In this document: piece by piece, positions 9,020 through 17,232 of the stretch | Position numbering within the stretch: position 1 is the first letter of the stretch | Layout of the letters: every line of letters begins with the position of its first letter | Assembly (NCBI GenBank): GCA_028279875.1 | Contig: JANQMU010000056.1 | Coordinates: forward strand, 1 to 64,000 | DNA: 64,000 nt | Direction of reading: 5' to 3' | From: Rhizobiaceae bacterium | GTDB lineage: Bacteria > Pseudomonadota > Alphaproteobacteria > Rhizobiales > Rhizobiaceae | The notes under the pieces: model-generated | Told to the model about the DNA's origin: nothing | The model's database searches: none | Seen by the model: only the letters and a program-made list of their open reading frames with translations | Translations under genes and position numbers: made by a program

Positions 9020-9466
9020 CTAAAGCCGCATCAAGGTTGCGTTTTCTCCGTCCGTCAGCGTGTCGACCGCCTGCATGAAATCCTCATAGGTCTGCGGAGC
9101 GAGCTTTTCCGAAAAATGAGCGTTCAACTCCTGCACCAGGACGTGGCAAGCCTCCATCGTCTGCTTCCCTTTGGCCGTCAGGCAGACCTCGGTGTAGCGG
9201 CCGTCCGCGCCGGTGCTCTTGCGCACCAGCAGGCCCTTGTGCTCCATGTTTTTCAGCAGCCTTGAGATGGCCGGGCGCGCAATGCAGATATAGCCGGCCA
9301 GCGCCGAGGGGGTCGTGACGCCCTCCATGCCGACGCCCCGCAGCACACACCACATGAGCCGGGTGATCCCGTGCTCCTCGAGCTGCCCCTCAAGCCGTGC
9401 TTCCATTAACCGCGCCAGACGTGTGACCTTGAAACCAATCCGGTTGTGCAGTGTGTATTCGTCCAC
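9020..9466 (-). CDS. MarR family transcriptional regulator
   Basis: A 148-residue winged-helix regulator: TRLMWCVLRGVG leads to the recognition region ALAGYICIARPAISRLLKNMEHKGLLVR, and the wing is DGRYTEVCLTAKGK. MarR proteins bind palindromes as dimers and are often released by phenolic or similar ligands. The start is a GTG. The gene is divergent from a TRAP transporter operon, and the intergenic region holds a TAACT-N5-AGTTA palindrome at the expected start point of that operon, so it probably represses the transporter and itself. Confidence 0.88.
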   Translation of the reverse strand: MDEYTLHNRIGFKVTRLARLMEARLEGQLEEHGITRLMWCVLRGVGMEGVTTPSALAGYICIARPAISRLLKNMEHKGLLVRKSTGADGRYTEVCLTAKGKQTMEACHVLVQELNAHFSEKLAPQTYEDFMQAVDTLTDGENATLMRL

Positions 9467-9501
9467 GGCGGGCCCCGATTATGCTCTCTGGAACAATTCT
9501 A

Positions 9502-9530
9502 TTGACACTGGCAGCTCCATTGCCGATGAT
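9502..9530 (+). promoter_or_regulatory. Putative sigma-70 promoter of the TRAP operon
   Basis: TTGACA at 9502-9507 and GATGAT at 9525-9530 are separated by 17 bases. The -35 is perfect and the -10 matches four of six. It precedes dctP and is followed immediately by the palindrome at 9545-9559. Confidence 0.45.
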
Positions 9531-9544
9531 CTGGTTAACACAGA

Positions 9545-9565
9545 TAACTATCGAAGTTAACTATC
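9545..9565. promoter_or_regulatory. Putative MarR operator
   Basis: TAACT-ATCGA-AGTTA (9545-9559) is an inverted repeat; the same segment also holds two direct copies of TAACTATC (9545-9552 and 9558-9565), 13 bases apart. It lies just downstream of the putative promoter, where a repressor would block transcription of the TRAP genes. Confidence 0.45.
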
Positions 9566-9593
9566 TAATCTCGTGATCTGGGAGGCAACATTC

Positions 9594-10607
9594 ATGGGGT
9601 ACTTTGACCGTTCGAAGAGAATTCTGCTTGCCATGGCGACCGCCGTGGCATTTTCCGTGACCGCCGGCCACGCAATGGCCGACGAACTGAAAGCGGCGCA
9701 TTTCATGCCGCCGATGCACCCCATGGACCGCGGCGTCATGACACCACTGGCCGAAGAACTCGAGGCCGCGACGGATGGCGAACTGACGATCCGCATCTAC
9801 CCCTCCGGCGAACTCGGCAAGGGCCCGGTACAGCAATATAAGCGGGTCGTCACCGGCGTCGCCGACATCGCCTTCGGAATTCCCGCCTACACGGCAACGC
9901 AGTTTCCGAAGACCGTGATGATCCACATGCCGGGCCTGTTTGACAGCGGCGAAGCGGCCACCAATGCGCTGTGGGACAATCTCGACGCGATCAGCGACGA
10001 ATATGGCGAGACCAAGCTGCTTGGACTGTGGGCCAACAATCCCTCCGTGCTGATCAGCGCCGGCAAACCCGTGCGCACACTGGCCGACGTCAAGGGCATG
10101 AAGATCCGCACGCCCAATCCGGTGATGGCCGAGGTCGTCGAAGCCTGGGGCGGCATTCCGGTCTCCATGCCGACGCCGGAAATCTACAATGCCATGAACA
10201 CCGGCGTCATCGACGCGGTGATCATCGGGCCGTCCGGCATCCGCTCCTACAAGCTCAATGAGATCGGCAGTTACGCCACGATCAACATCCCGTCGGCTGT
10301 CGACAGTTTCTATCTTCTGATGAACAAGCAGAGCTGGGACGGTCTGAGCGATGAGCACAAGGCCAAGATCGATGAATTGACCGGCCGCAAGCTGAGCCTG
10401 CGCGGCGCCAGGGCGTTCTACGATGCCGGCCAGGCCGGCATTCAGCTCGCCCGGGACAGCGATGTCGAGATCATCGAGATCGACGCGGCCGCCGATGCCG
10501 AGTTTCGTGAAGCCATGGCCGGCGCCCTCGATGCGCTGATCGAAAAGACGTCGCAGGAAACCGGCACGAACGCCCGCGAAATCATCACCGGATTTGCGGG
10601 CCAATAA
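9594..10607 (+). CDS. TRAP transporter substrate-binding protein (DctP family)
   Basis: A 337-residue periplasmic solute receptor. The start is the ATG at 9594, with GGGAGG upstream; an in-frame upstream codon lacks a ribosome site. A Sec signal peptide runs to about AGHAMA. The DctP signature GMKIRTPNPVMAEVVEAWG includes the arginine that usually binds a substrate carboxylate, followed by PEIYNAMNTGVIDAV. The receptor delivers an organic acid to DctQM in a sodium-coupled uptake. It is the first gene of a dctP-dctQ-dctM unit controlled, by position, by the divergent MarR. Substrate unknown. Confidence 0.9.
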   Translation: MGYFDRSKRILLAMATAVAFSVTAGHAMADELKAAHFMPPMHPMDRGVMTPLAEELEAATDGELTIRIYPSGELGKGPVQQYKRVVTGVADIAFGIPAYTATQFPKTVMIHMPGLFDSGEAATNALWDNLDAISDEYGETKLLGLWANNPSVLISAGKPVRTLADVKGMKIRTPNPVMAEVVEAWGGIPVSMPTPEIYNAMNTGVIDAVIIGPSGIRSYKLNEIGSYATINIPSAVDSFYLLMNKQSWDGLSDEHKAKIDELTGRKLSLRGARAFYDAGQAGIQLARDSDVEIIEIDAAADAEFREAMAGALDALIEKTSQETGTNAREIITGFAGQ

Positions 10608-11109
10608 GGCCGTGAACGACCTTCAAGCCGACCCGCCGGGTCAGCCCGGCGGGTGGCGGCGCACAGTCGAAATCCCCCTCATCGCCGGCGGCGGCCTCGC
10701 GGTCTTCGCGATGATGTTCCTGTCGGTCACCGACGCGCTTTTGCGGTCGTTTTTCAACCGGCCGATCTTCGGCGCCAACGACTATACCCAGATCATCCTG
10801 TCCATCGCCGTCTCGATCAGCATGCCGCTTTGCGTTCTGGCCGGACGGGTGATCGCGATCGATACCATCGTTGCCCTGCTGCCGAACGCGCTGCAGCGGA
10901 TTGTCGGATGGGCCGTGTCCGTGGTCGGCGCGGTGATGCTGGCCTATCTGGCCTGGCGGGCCTTCCTCAATGCCCGGGAAGCCGCTCGCTTCGCCGAAAC
11001 TACCCTGCTGCTTCAACTGCCGCTTGACACGTCCTACTACGCCATCGCCGCCGGCAGCGCCCTCTCATCGATTTTACTGCTGGTCGAAAGGATCGGCAAT
11101 GAGCGCTGA
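10594..11109 (+). CDS. TRAP transporter small permease (DctQ)
   Basis: A ~170-residue four-span membrane protein. Typical DctQ features are FNRPIFGANDYTQIILSIAV after the first span and the conserved VIAIDTIVALLP. With DctM it forms the transport channel. The start is uncertain: a TTG at 10594 overlaps the end of dctP and lacks a ribosome site, and a GTG at 10612 is equally possible. A perfect 9-base-pair hairpin (10632-10653) lies within its first codons and may lower expression of dctQM relative to dctP. It overlaps dctM by 11 bases. Confidence 0.85.
   Translation: MRANKAVNDLQADPPGQPGGWRRTVEIPLIAGGGLAVFAMMFLSVTDALLRSFFNRPIFGANDYTQIILSIAVSISMPLCVLAGRVIAIDTIVALLPNALQRIVGWAVSVVGAVMLAYLAWRAFLNAREAARFAETTLLLQLPLDTSYYAIAAGSALSSILLLVERIGNER
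10632..10653 (+). other. GC-rich hairpin at the dctP-dctQ junction
   Basis: CCCGCCGGG (10632-10640) pairs perfectly with CCCGGCGGG (10645-10653) around a four-base loop. It falls inside the first codons of dctQ and has no T-run, so it is not a terminator; it could stabilise the dctP transcript end or slow translation of dctQ. Confidence 0.5.
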
Positions 11110-12403
11110 GCTTCTGGGAATTGTCGGCTTCGGGGCCTTGTTTGCCATGCTGGCACTCGGCACGCCGGTCGCTATCGCCCTGCTCATTGTCGGCTTTGGT
11201 GGCACCATCATCCTGTCCGGGTTTCAGGCCGCCGCCTATACGCTCAGCGGCCAGGTCTTCGCCACCGTCACGATCTATGAACTGTCGATCATCCCGCTGT
11301 TCATCCTGATGGGCAACCTTGCCTCCGCCGCCGGTCTCAGTCGCGATTTGTTCGATGCTGCCTACCGGCTGATCGGCCATTTGCGCGGCGGGCTTGCGGC
11401 CGCGACGATCCTGGGCTGCGCCGGGTTCGCGGCGCTTTCCGGCTCCTCCATCGCCTCGGCGGTGACGATGGGCAAGGTCGCCTATCCGGAAATGCGCCGC
11501 TATAAATACGGCGCCCGCCTGGCGACCGGATCGATCGCCGCCGGCGGCACGCTGGGGATCCTGATCCCGCCATCGACGGGTTTTGTCATCTACGCGGTCC
11601 TGACCGAGGAATCCATTGGCCGGCTGTTCATGGCCGGCGTGCTGCCGGGCGTGCTGCTGACATCGCTGTTTCTGATCGCCATCGCCCTTGTCACCCTGCT
11701 GACCCCGGAGGAAGGACCCAAAGGGCCGGTGTTCGACTGGCGCGCGAAACTCTCCGCCGTCATGCGGTCCACCGGCATCCTGACCATCATCCTGATCACC
11801 ATCGGCGGCATCTATACCGGTTTCTTCACGCCGGTCGAGGCCGCCGGCGTCGGCGCCTTCTTTGCGCTCATCATGCTGATTGCCCGCGGAAAATGCACGC
11901 CGGCAACGCTGTGGGACGTCAGCGCCGAGACGCTGCGAACCAGCGGCATGGCGTTTTTCATCCTGATGGGCGCCAATGTCTTCGCGCCCTTCGTTGCACT
12001 GTCCCATCTGCCGGCGACCATCGCCGACGGCATGACCGGCCTGGCGCTCGGCACCTATGGCACGCTGGCGGTCATCCTGCTCGGCTATGTCATTCTCGGC
12101 ATGTTCATCGAGGGGCTGTCGCTGCTGGTTATCACTCTGCCGATCGTCTTTCCGCTGATCGTCGGTCTCGGTTTCGATCCCATCTGGCTTGGCGTCATCA
12201 TGGTCATCGTCCTGGAGATGGGCCTCATCTCGCCGCCGATCGGCGTCAATGTCTTTGTCGTCAAGAGTATCGTGCCGGATGTAAAGATGGAGACGATCTT
12301 CGCCGGGATCATGCCGTTCTGGCTGGCCATGCTGATCGCGCTAGGGATCCTGGTCGCCCTGCCCGATATCGCCCTGTTGCTGCCCAACGCCATGTATGAT
12401 TGA
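11099..12403 (+). CDS. TRAP transporter large permease (DctM)
   Basis: A 434-residue, roughly 12-span permease of the DctM/ArsB-like type. Visible landmarks are the first half GSSIASAVTMGKVAYPEM and GGTLGILIPPSTGFVIYA, and the second half LGMFIEGLSLLVITLPIVFP and EMGLISPPIGVNVFVVKSI, the two inverted repeats containing the sodium and substrate sites. The start is the ATG at 11099, preceded by AAAGGA and overlapping the dctQ stop by 11 bases. The gene is followed after 46 bases by a glutathione transferase on the same strand. Confidence 0.92.
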   Translation: MSAELLGIVGFGALFAMLALGTPVAIALLIVGFGGTIILSGFQAAAYTLSGQVFATVTIYELSIIPLFILMGNLASAAGLSRDLFDAAYRLIGHLRGGLAAATILGCAGFAALSGSSIASAVTMGKVAYPEMRRYKYGARLATGSIAAGGTLGILIPPSTGFVIYAVLTEESIGRLFMAGVLPGVLLTSLFLIAIALVTLLTPEEGPKGPVFDWRAKLSAVMRSTGILTIILITIGGIYTGFFTPVEAAGVGAFFALIMLIARGKCTPATLWDVSAETLRTSGMAFFILMGANVFAPFVALSHLPATIADGMTGLALGTYGTLAVILLGYVILGMFIEGLSLLVITLPIVFPLIVGLGFDPIWLGVIMVIVLEMGLISPPIGVNVFVVKSIVPDVKMETIFAGIMPFWLAMLIALGILVALPDIALLLPNAMYD

Positions 12404-12449
12404 AGATCGGTCGGCATGGTCACCACACAGCCTGGCACCGGAACGACCG

Positions 12450-13097
12450 ATGATCACGCTTTACGGCTTCGACACGGCAAACACCATCAAGATTGTTCTC
12501 CTGCTGGAGGAACTTGAAACCGGCTATGCGATCCGGCCGGTCAATATCAGGCAGGGCGCCAACAGGGAACCGGATTTTCTGGCGCTCAACCCGCTGGGAA
12601 AAATACCGGTCTTGGTCGATAGCGGCGATGGCGGCCCGCCGGTGACAATCACCGAATCGGCCGCGATCCTGATCTATCTGGCAGAAAAGTCTGGCGGTTT
12701 CCTGCCCAAGGACGAACCGGACCGCTCCACCACCCTGCAGTGGCTGATGGTCCAGGCCGCCTCCTGCGGGCCGATCTTCGGCCAGAGCGAATACTGGCAT
12801 CACCTTGCATCGCAGGAAAATCCAGCTGCAATCGCCCACTACGCCGGCCTTTCTTCGCGCATCCTGGATGATCTCGACCGGCATCTGGCAAACCATGCCT
12901 TTTTCGCCGGGGAAGACTACACCATCGCGGACATGGCCCATTTCGGCTGGATGTCACGGCGCAAGAAGGCTGGCCTTGCCATCGGCGGCCGGCAAAATCT
13001 GCGCCGCTGGTATGATACCATCCGCGAACGACCGGCGACCCGGCGGGCCCTCAACAGGGTCTATGGCCTGCCCGGCGCCGGACCGGCTATGCACTGA
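12450..13097 (+). CDS. Glutathione S-transferase family protein
   Basis: A 215-residue GST. The thioredoxin-like N-terminal domain starts MITLYGFDTANTIKIVLLLEE, has NPLGKIPVLVD with the cis-proline, and TESAAILIYLAEKSGGF, which binds the glutathione gamma-glutamyl end. The helical C-terminal domain contains the N-capping motif HAFFAGEDYTIADMAHFGW. It resembles the YfcG/Ure2p-like (Nu) class. The start at 12450 fits the family N-terminus; the frame opens 18 codons earlier. It follows the MarR-linked TRAP operon closely and may be co-transcribed, which would suit processing of an electrophilic or aromatic substrate, but this is inference. Confidence 0.88.
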   Translation: MITLYGFDTANTIKIVLLLEELETGYAIRPVNIRQGANREPDFLALNPLGKIPVLVDSGDGGPPVTITESAAILIYLAEKSGGFLPKDEPDRSTTLQWLMVQAASCGPIFGQSEYWHHLASQENPAAIAHYAGLSSRILDDLDRHLANHAFFAGEDYTIADMAHFGWMSRRKKAGLAIGGRQNLRRWYDTIRERPATRRALNRVYGLPGAGPAMH

Positions 13098-13509
13098 GTT
13101 TCTTGCGCACGTGGTAGGTCATTGCCAGTGCAATACAGTGGGCGAGCTCGGCCCGCGGCAGCGGCCGGTCTTTCTGCAGCACCAGCGCCCGGTTACCCTC
13201 GAAGTCGAACAGATGCGGATAGAGTTCGCGATACTGTGAAACGAGGCTGGTCTGGCAGTGGCAGAACAGGGCGGCCTGCCCCGAACCGCCGACGCCCAGC
13301 CGAATGGTGCTGCCGGATTTCGGCTTGACGGTCAGATAACTCGGCTGTCCCCATTTGAGGGTTTCGACAACATCACCGGCCGCCGGCGTCTGCGTGGCGG
13401 TCTCGAGAATGAGATCGCGCAACGCGAGCAATTGCCCGCGAACCGCATCGGGAAAAGCGTCAAAAGCCGATTTGACATCGGGCGGCATGGCTTTGCCTGC
13501 CTGGGGCAT
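13087..13509 (-). CDS. DUF1801 domain protein (YdhG/YjbR-like fold)
   Basis: A 140-residue protein of the DUF1801 family. The conserved parts are LRDLILETA near the N-terminus, VETLKWGQPSYLTVKPKSGSTIRLG in the middle, and CHCQTSLVSQYRELYPHLFDFEGNRALVL. The family has a frataxin/CyaY-like or SRPBCC-unrelated small alpha/beta fold and no assigned reaction. AAGGAG precedes the ATG at 13509. Its 3' end overlaps the GST gene by 11 bases on the opposite strand, and it is divergent from fumC. Confidence 0.75.
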   Translation of the reverse strand: MPQAGKAMPPDVKSAFDAFPDAVRGQLLALRDLILETATQTPAAGDVVETLKWGQPSYLTVKPKSGSTIRLGVGGSGQAALFCHCQTSLVSQYRELYPHLFDFEGNRALVLQKDRPLPRAELAHCIALAMTYHVRKKLSA

Positions 13510-13703
13510 CCGGTTCTCCTTGGCTGCCAGCAAACATCGTGCGACAACTCTATCTGACAAATCCCTTCGAGTGTATAGCGCCGAAACCGGGCCTGTGACG
13601 AGTTCCACCTTTCACAACGCCGGGATAGGGTTTATTGACGTTCACAGACGCGGCCTTGCGATCGGCCGAACGCACTGACACAGGCAATTTTGAGGAAAAC
13701 ACG

Positions 13704-15098
13704 ATGACCGAATTTCGCACCGAAACGGACAGTCTTGGCGAGGTCCAGGTGCCGACCGACAGGCTCTGGGGCGCCCAGACGCAGCGCTCACTCGAACATT
13801 TCAACATCGGCGACGAGCACCTGCCCGCGGAACTGATCACCGCCTACGCCATCCTCAAAAGGGCCGCCGCCGTCGCCAACCGTGCGAGCGGACATCTGGC
13901 AGCGGAAAAGGCCGATTTGATCGTCCGCGCCTGCGATGAACTTCTGAAGGGCGAACACCGGTCGCATTTTCCCCTCCGCGTCTGGATGACCGGCAGCGGC
14001 ACACAATTCAACATGAACATCAACGAGGTGATCTCCAACCGCTGCAACCAGATGGTTGGCGCGGCCCTCGGTTCCAAGGACACCGTCCATCCCAATGACG
14101 ACGTCAACAAGTCGCAATCCTCAAACGACACCTTTCCGACGGCCATGAACATTGCCGCGGCCATGGGTGTCAGCGAGGATCTGCTCCCGGCCCTGCGCCA
14201 GTTGCGCGACGCGCTGGACAGCAAGGCGAATGAGTGGTCGGACATCGTCAAGATCGGCCGCACCCATATGCAGGATGCGACACCGCTGACGCTGGGGCAG
14301 GAATTTTCCGGCTATGTCGGCATGCTCGACGACAATATCGCGCGGATCGAACAGACCCTGCCCGGCGTCCTGCGGCTGGCGCTCGGCGGCACGGCCATCG
14401 GCACCGGAATCAACGCGGCAAAGGGCTTCGCGGAAGCCTCCGCCAAGGAGATCGCGGATCTGACCGGTCTGCCCTTCATCACGGCACCCAACAAATTCAC
14501 GGTCCAGGGCTCCCATGACGACCTTGTCTTCCTGAGCGCTGCACTCAAGACAGCGGCAACATCCTTGTTCAAGATCGCCAATGACATCCGGCTGCTGTCC
14601 TGCGGCCCGCGCTGCGGCATCGCCGAACTGCATCTTCCGGAAAACGAGCCCGGTTCCTCGATCATGCCCGGCAAGGTCAATCCGACCCAGTGCGAAGCGC
14701 TCTCAATGCTGACGATCCAGGTGATGGCCAATGACACGGCGGTAACCTTCGGCGGCGGTTCCGGCATGCTTGAAATGAACGTCTACAAACCGTTGATGAT
14801 CCACAACATCATGCAGTCGATCAAGCTGCTGACCCATGGCAGTTACAATTTCCGCGTCTTCCTGGTCGAGGGCATGGAACCCAACCGCAAACAGATCGAT
14901 GAACACCTGCAGCGCTCGTTGATGCTGGTCACCGCATTGAGCCCGGAAATCGGCTACGACAAGGCGTCCGAAGTCGCCCATTACGCCCTCCATCACGACC
15001 TGTCGCTGCGCGATGCGACCCTCAAGCTGGGTTATGTTTCGCCGGAGGACTATGACCGGATCGTCGATCCGCGGAAAATGGTGGAGCCGTCGGGCTGA
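13704..15098 (+). CDS. fumC: Class II fumarate hydratase
   Basis: A 464-residue fumarase C, which interconverts fumarate and L-malate in the TCA cycle. The fumarase/aspartase signature [15 protein letters not shown] lies near residues 317-331, and the active-site regions [15 protein letters not shown] and [16 protein letters not shown] are intact. The ATG at 13704 follows GAGG and fits the usual N-terminus [14 protein letters not shown]; the frame extends 23 codons further upstream without a ribosome site. It is iron-free and oxygen-stable, unlike class I enzymes. It stands as a single gene. Confidence 0.97.
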   Translation: MTEFRTETDSLGEVQVPTDRLWGAQTQRSLEHFNIGDEHLPAELITAYAILKRAAAVANRASGHLAAEKADLIVRACDELLKGEHRSHFPLRVWMTGSGTQFNMNINEVISNRCNQMVGAALGSKDTVHPNDDVNKSQSSNDTFPTAMNIAAAMGVSEDLLPALRQLRDALDSKANEWSDIVKIGRTHMQDATPLTLGQEFSGYVGMLDDNIARIEQTLPGVLRLALGGTAIGTGINAAKGFAEASAKEIADLTGLPFITAPNKFTVQGSHDDLVFLSAALKTAATSLFKIANDIRLLSCGPRCGIAELHLPENEPGSSIMPGKVNPTQCEALSMLTIQVMANDTAVTFGGGSGMLEMNVYKPLMIHNIMQSIKLLTHGSYNFRVFLVEGMEPNRKQIDEHLQRSLMLVTALSPEIGYDKASEVAHYALHHDLSLRDATLKLGYVSPEDYDRIVDPRKMVEPSG

Positions 15099-15233
15099 GG
15101 GCAGCCATTGACCCGGCGGGCACGTTCCCATCGCTTTCAGGTGGCCGACCGGCATCCAAATCCGGCGAACCTTCTTTGACATCCGGAATTCTGCTACTGC
15201 TTGGATGTGAGATATGGGTCGAAGGGAACGGTC

Positions 15234-16028
15234 ATGACGGCAAAAATCTCAAATGCGGCGTATGAAAGGGAGCTCGCGCGCCTGCAAGTCGAGTTGGTCA
15301 AGCTGCAGGAATGGGTCAAACATACGGGCTATCGTGTGGCGATCGTCTTCGAAGGGCGGGATGCGGCCGGAAAGGGTGGAACGATCAAGCGCATCACGGA
15401 GGCGATGAACCCCCGGATCTGTCAGGTTGTTGCCCTCCCGGCGCCGACGGAGCGTCAGAAGTCTCAATGGTATTTTCAGCGCTACGTCGCGCACCTTCCG
15501 GCCGCCGGCGAAATCATCATATTCGACCGCTCCTGGTACAACCGCGCCGGCGTAGAGCATGTCATGGGATACTGCACCGAGGACGAATACAAGGAATTCA
15601 TGCGCAGTTGTCCCGAATTTGAAAGAATGCTTGTTCGTTCCGGCATTCAGCTGATCAAATACTGGTTTTCGGTTTCCGACGAAGAACAGGAGCGACGGTT
15701 TCAAAAACGCCTGACTCATCCCACAAAGCAGTGGAAGCTCAGCCCCATGGACCTGGAAAGCCGAAAACGCTGGGTGGAATACTCCAAAGCCAAGGACGAC
15801 ATGTTCGCCCACACGGATATCAAACAGGCGCCCTGGTATGTGGTGGATTCGGATATCAAGAAACATGCACGGCTGAACTGCATCAGCCATCTGCTTTCCA
15901 TGATCCCCTATGAATATGTCCAGAGGGAGCCGATCGTCCTGGACGAACGTCCGTCAAAAAAGGGATATGTGCGCCCACCAATGAGCGACCAGACATTCGT
16001 CCCGGAAGCACACGCCAAGCTGATGTGA
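15234..16028 (+). CDS. ppk2: Polyphosphate kinase 2 (class I)
   Basis: A 264-residue PPK2 of the single-domain class I type, which uses polyphosphate to phosphorylate nucleoside diphosphates. The Walker A motif GRDAAGKGG is at residues 41-49, the Walker B/lid element FDRSWYNRAGVEHVMGYC near 104-121, and the C-terminal part includes WKLSPMDLESRKRW. The ATG at 15234 has GAAGGGAA upstream. It is followed by a cupin gene after 27 bases on the same strand. Such enzymes regenerate ATP or GTP from stored polyphosphate in the cytoplasm. Confidence 0.95.
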   Translation: MTAKISNAAYERELARLQVELVKLQEWVKHTGYRVAIVFEGRDAAGKGGTIKRITEAMNPRICQVVALPAPTERQKSQWYFQRYVAHLPAAGEIIIFDRSWYNRAGVEHVMGYCTEDEYKEFMRSCPEFERMLVRSGIQLIKYWFSVSDEEQERRFQKRLTHPTKQWKLSPMDLESRKRWVEYSKAKDDMFAHTDIKQAPWYVVDSDIKKHARLNCISHLLSMIPYEYVQREPIVLDERPSKKGYVRPPMSDQTFVPEAHAKLM

Positions 16029-16055
16029 TGAAAACAGAAATCAGCCGAGGACAAG

Positions 16056-16457
16056 ATGGAGATCTACAAAACCAATAGCCGTCCGACGATGGCGGCAGAC
16101 CCTGCCTATTTTACGGGAACCGTCATGATGGATCCGATTGTCACCGCGCCGGATCCGGCACGTGTCAGGGCGCTTTGTGTTCATTTTTCCCCCGGCGCGC
16201 GCACGGCGTGGCACACTCATCCGCTGGGACAGACTCTCCATGTCGTCTCCGGCGTCGGATGCATTCAAAAAGACGGCGAACCCGTTCAGCAGATCCTCCC
16301 GGGCGATACGGTCTGGATCGCTCCCGGCGAAAAACACTGGCACGGCGCAACCGCGGAGAATGCGATGAGCCATATTGCAATTCAAGAAGCGTTGAACGGT
16401 GTCAATGTCGATTGGATGGAGAAAGTGACCGACGAGGAGTATTTGAAGGGTGGCTGA
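16056..16457 (+). CDS. Cupin domain protein
   Basis: A 133-residue single cupin. Motif 1 is [21 protein letters not shown] (two histidines and a later glutamine/histidine as metal ligands) and motif 2 is [20 protein letters not shown]. This resembles the YhhW-unrelated small quercetinase/carboxymuconolactone-associated cupins seen in redox gene sets. GAGGACAAG precedes the ATG. Its reaction is not identifiable. It may be co-transcribed with ppk2. Confidence 0.85.
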   Translation: MEIYKTNSRPTMAADPAYFTGTVMMDPIVTAPDPARVRALCVHFSPGARTAWHTHPLGQTLHVVSGVGCIQKDGEPVQQILPGDTVWIAPGEKHWHGATAENAMSHIAIQEALNGVNVDWMEKVTDEEYLKGG

Positions 16458-16539
16458 CTGGCCAAAGACAGATGGTCATCTCATCCATTCTGCGCTGCTG
16501 CCACGGCCTCCTGCCCTTCAAGCACGGGAAAACCGTCCA

Positions 16540-17232
16540 TCAGGCCTCGAGCCAGCTCTGCAGCGCTTTGTTGGTCGCCTCCGGCTGTTCCAGCGTCGGC
16601 AGGTGGCCGGCCCCGGCAATGATGTGCAGACGTGAATGGGCGATGCGGCTGTGGATTTCGTCGTGCCGGTCGCGCGGACAGAGCGTATCCTGCGCGCCGC
16701 ACAGGACGAGGGTCGGCACCCGCACGGTCTCAAGGGTCGCGCACTGGTCGGGCCGGGCCTTCAGGACAAGGGACTGGCGCACAAACACATCGCTGCCCAG
16801 CGCCAGGGCCATATCCATGCACAGGTCGAGGATGCGGTTTCGGTCCGGGCCCTCGGCCAGATAGTTCGGCTTCATCTCATCGCGCATGACGGCGGCGAGT
16901 TCGCCTTGCCGGACCAGCGCGATCTGCCGGTCACGATTGGCCCGCGTCTCTGGCGGGTCGGGCCACGGATTGGTGTCAAGCAGAGCCAGCCGCTCGACCC
17001 GGTCGGGCGCCAGCGCCATGATCTGCATGGCGATGATCCCGCCCATGGACAGGCCGGCCAGGCAAAATCGCGGCGGCGCTTCGGCAAGCACCTCTGCAGC
17101 CAATCCTTCGACCGTCTCCGCCGCGCCGGGTGCCGGCAGATGAATCGCCCTTTGATGCGAGAACGCCTCGATCTGCGGCGCGAACAACCGCCCATCGCAC
17201 ATCATGCCCGGAATCAGGACGAGCGGTATCAC
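16540..17232 (-). CDS. Alpha/beta fold hydrolase, last gene of the SnoaL/HisD operon
   Basis: A 230-residue alpha/beta hydrolase: oxyanion region LVLIPGMMCDGRLF, nucleophile Ser62 in LAGLSMGGII, acid in CGAQDTLCP, and histidine in IAGAGHLPTLEQP. I place the start at a GTG at 17232, four-base-overlapping (GTGA) the stop of the MetE-like gene; the open frame runs much further upstream but only as an antisense-like shadow of that gene. It is the last of twelve co-directional genes and may cleave an ester or C-C bond in the pathway. Confidence 0.8.
   Translation of the reverse strand: MIPLVLIPGMMCDGRLFAPQIEAFSHQRAIHLPAPGAAETVEGLAAEVLAEAPPRFCLAGLSMGGIIAMQIMALAPDRVERLALLDTNPWPDPPETRANRDRQIALVRQGELAAVMRDEMKPNYLAEGPDRNRILDLCMDMALALGSDVFVRQSLVLKARPDQCATLETVRVPTLVLCGAQDTLCPRDRHDEIHSRIAHSRLHIIAGAGHLPTLEQPEATNKALQSWLEA

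Noticed and set aside
10632-10653. Intrinsic terminator after dctP
   Set aside because: The stem is perfect but has no following T-run and lies within the dctQ reading frame.
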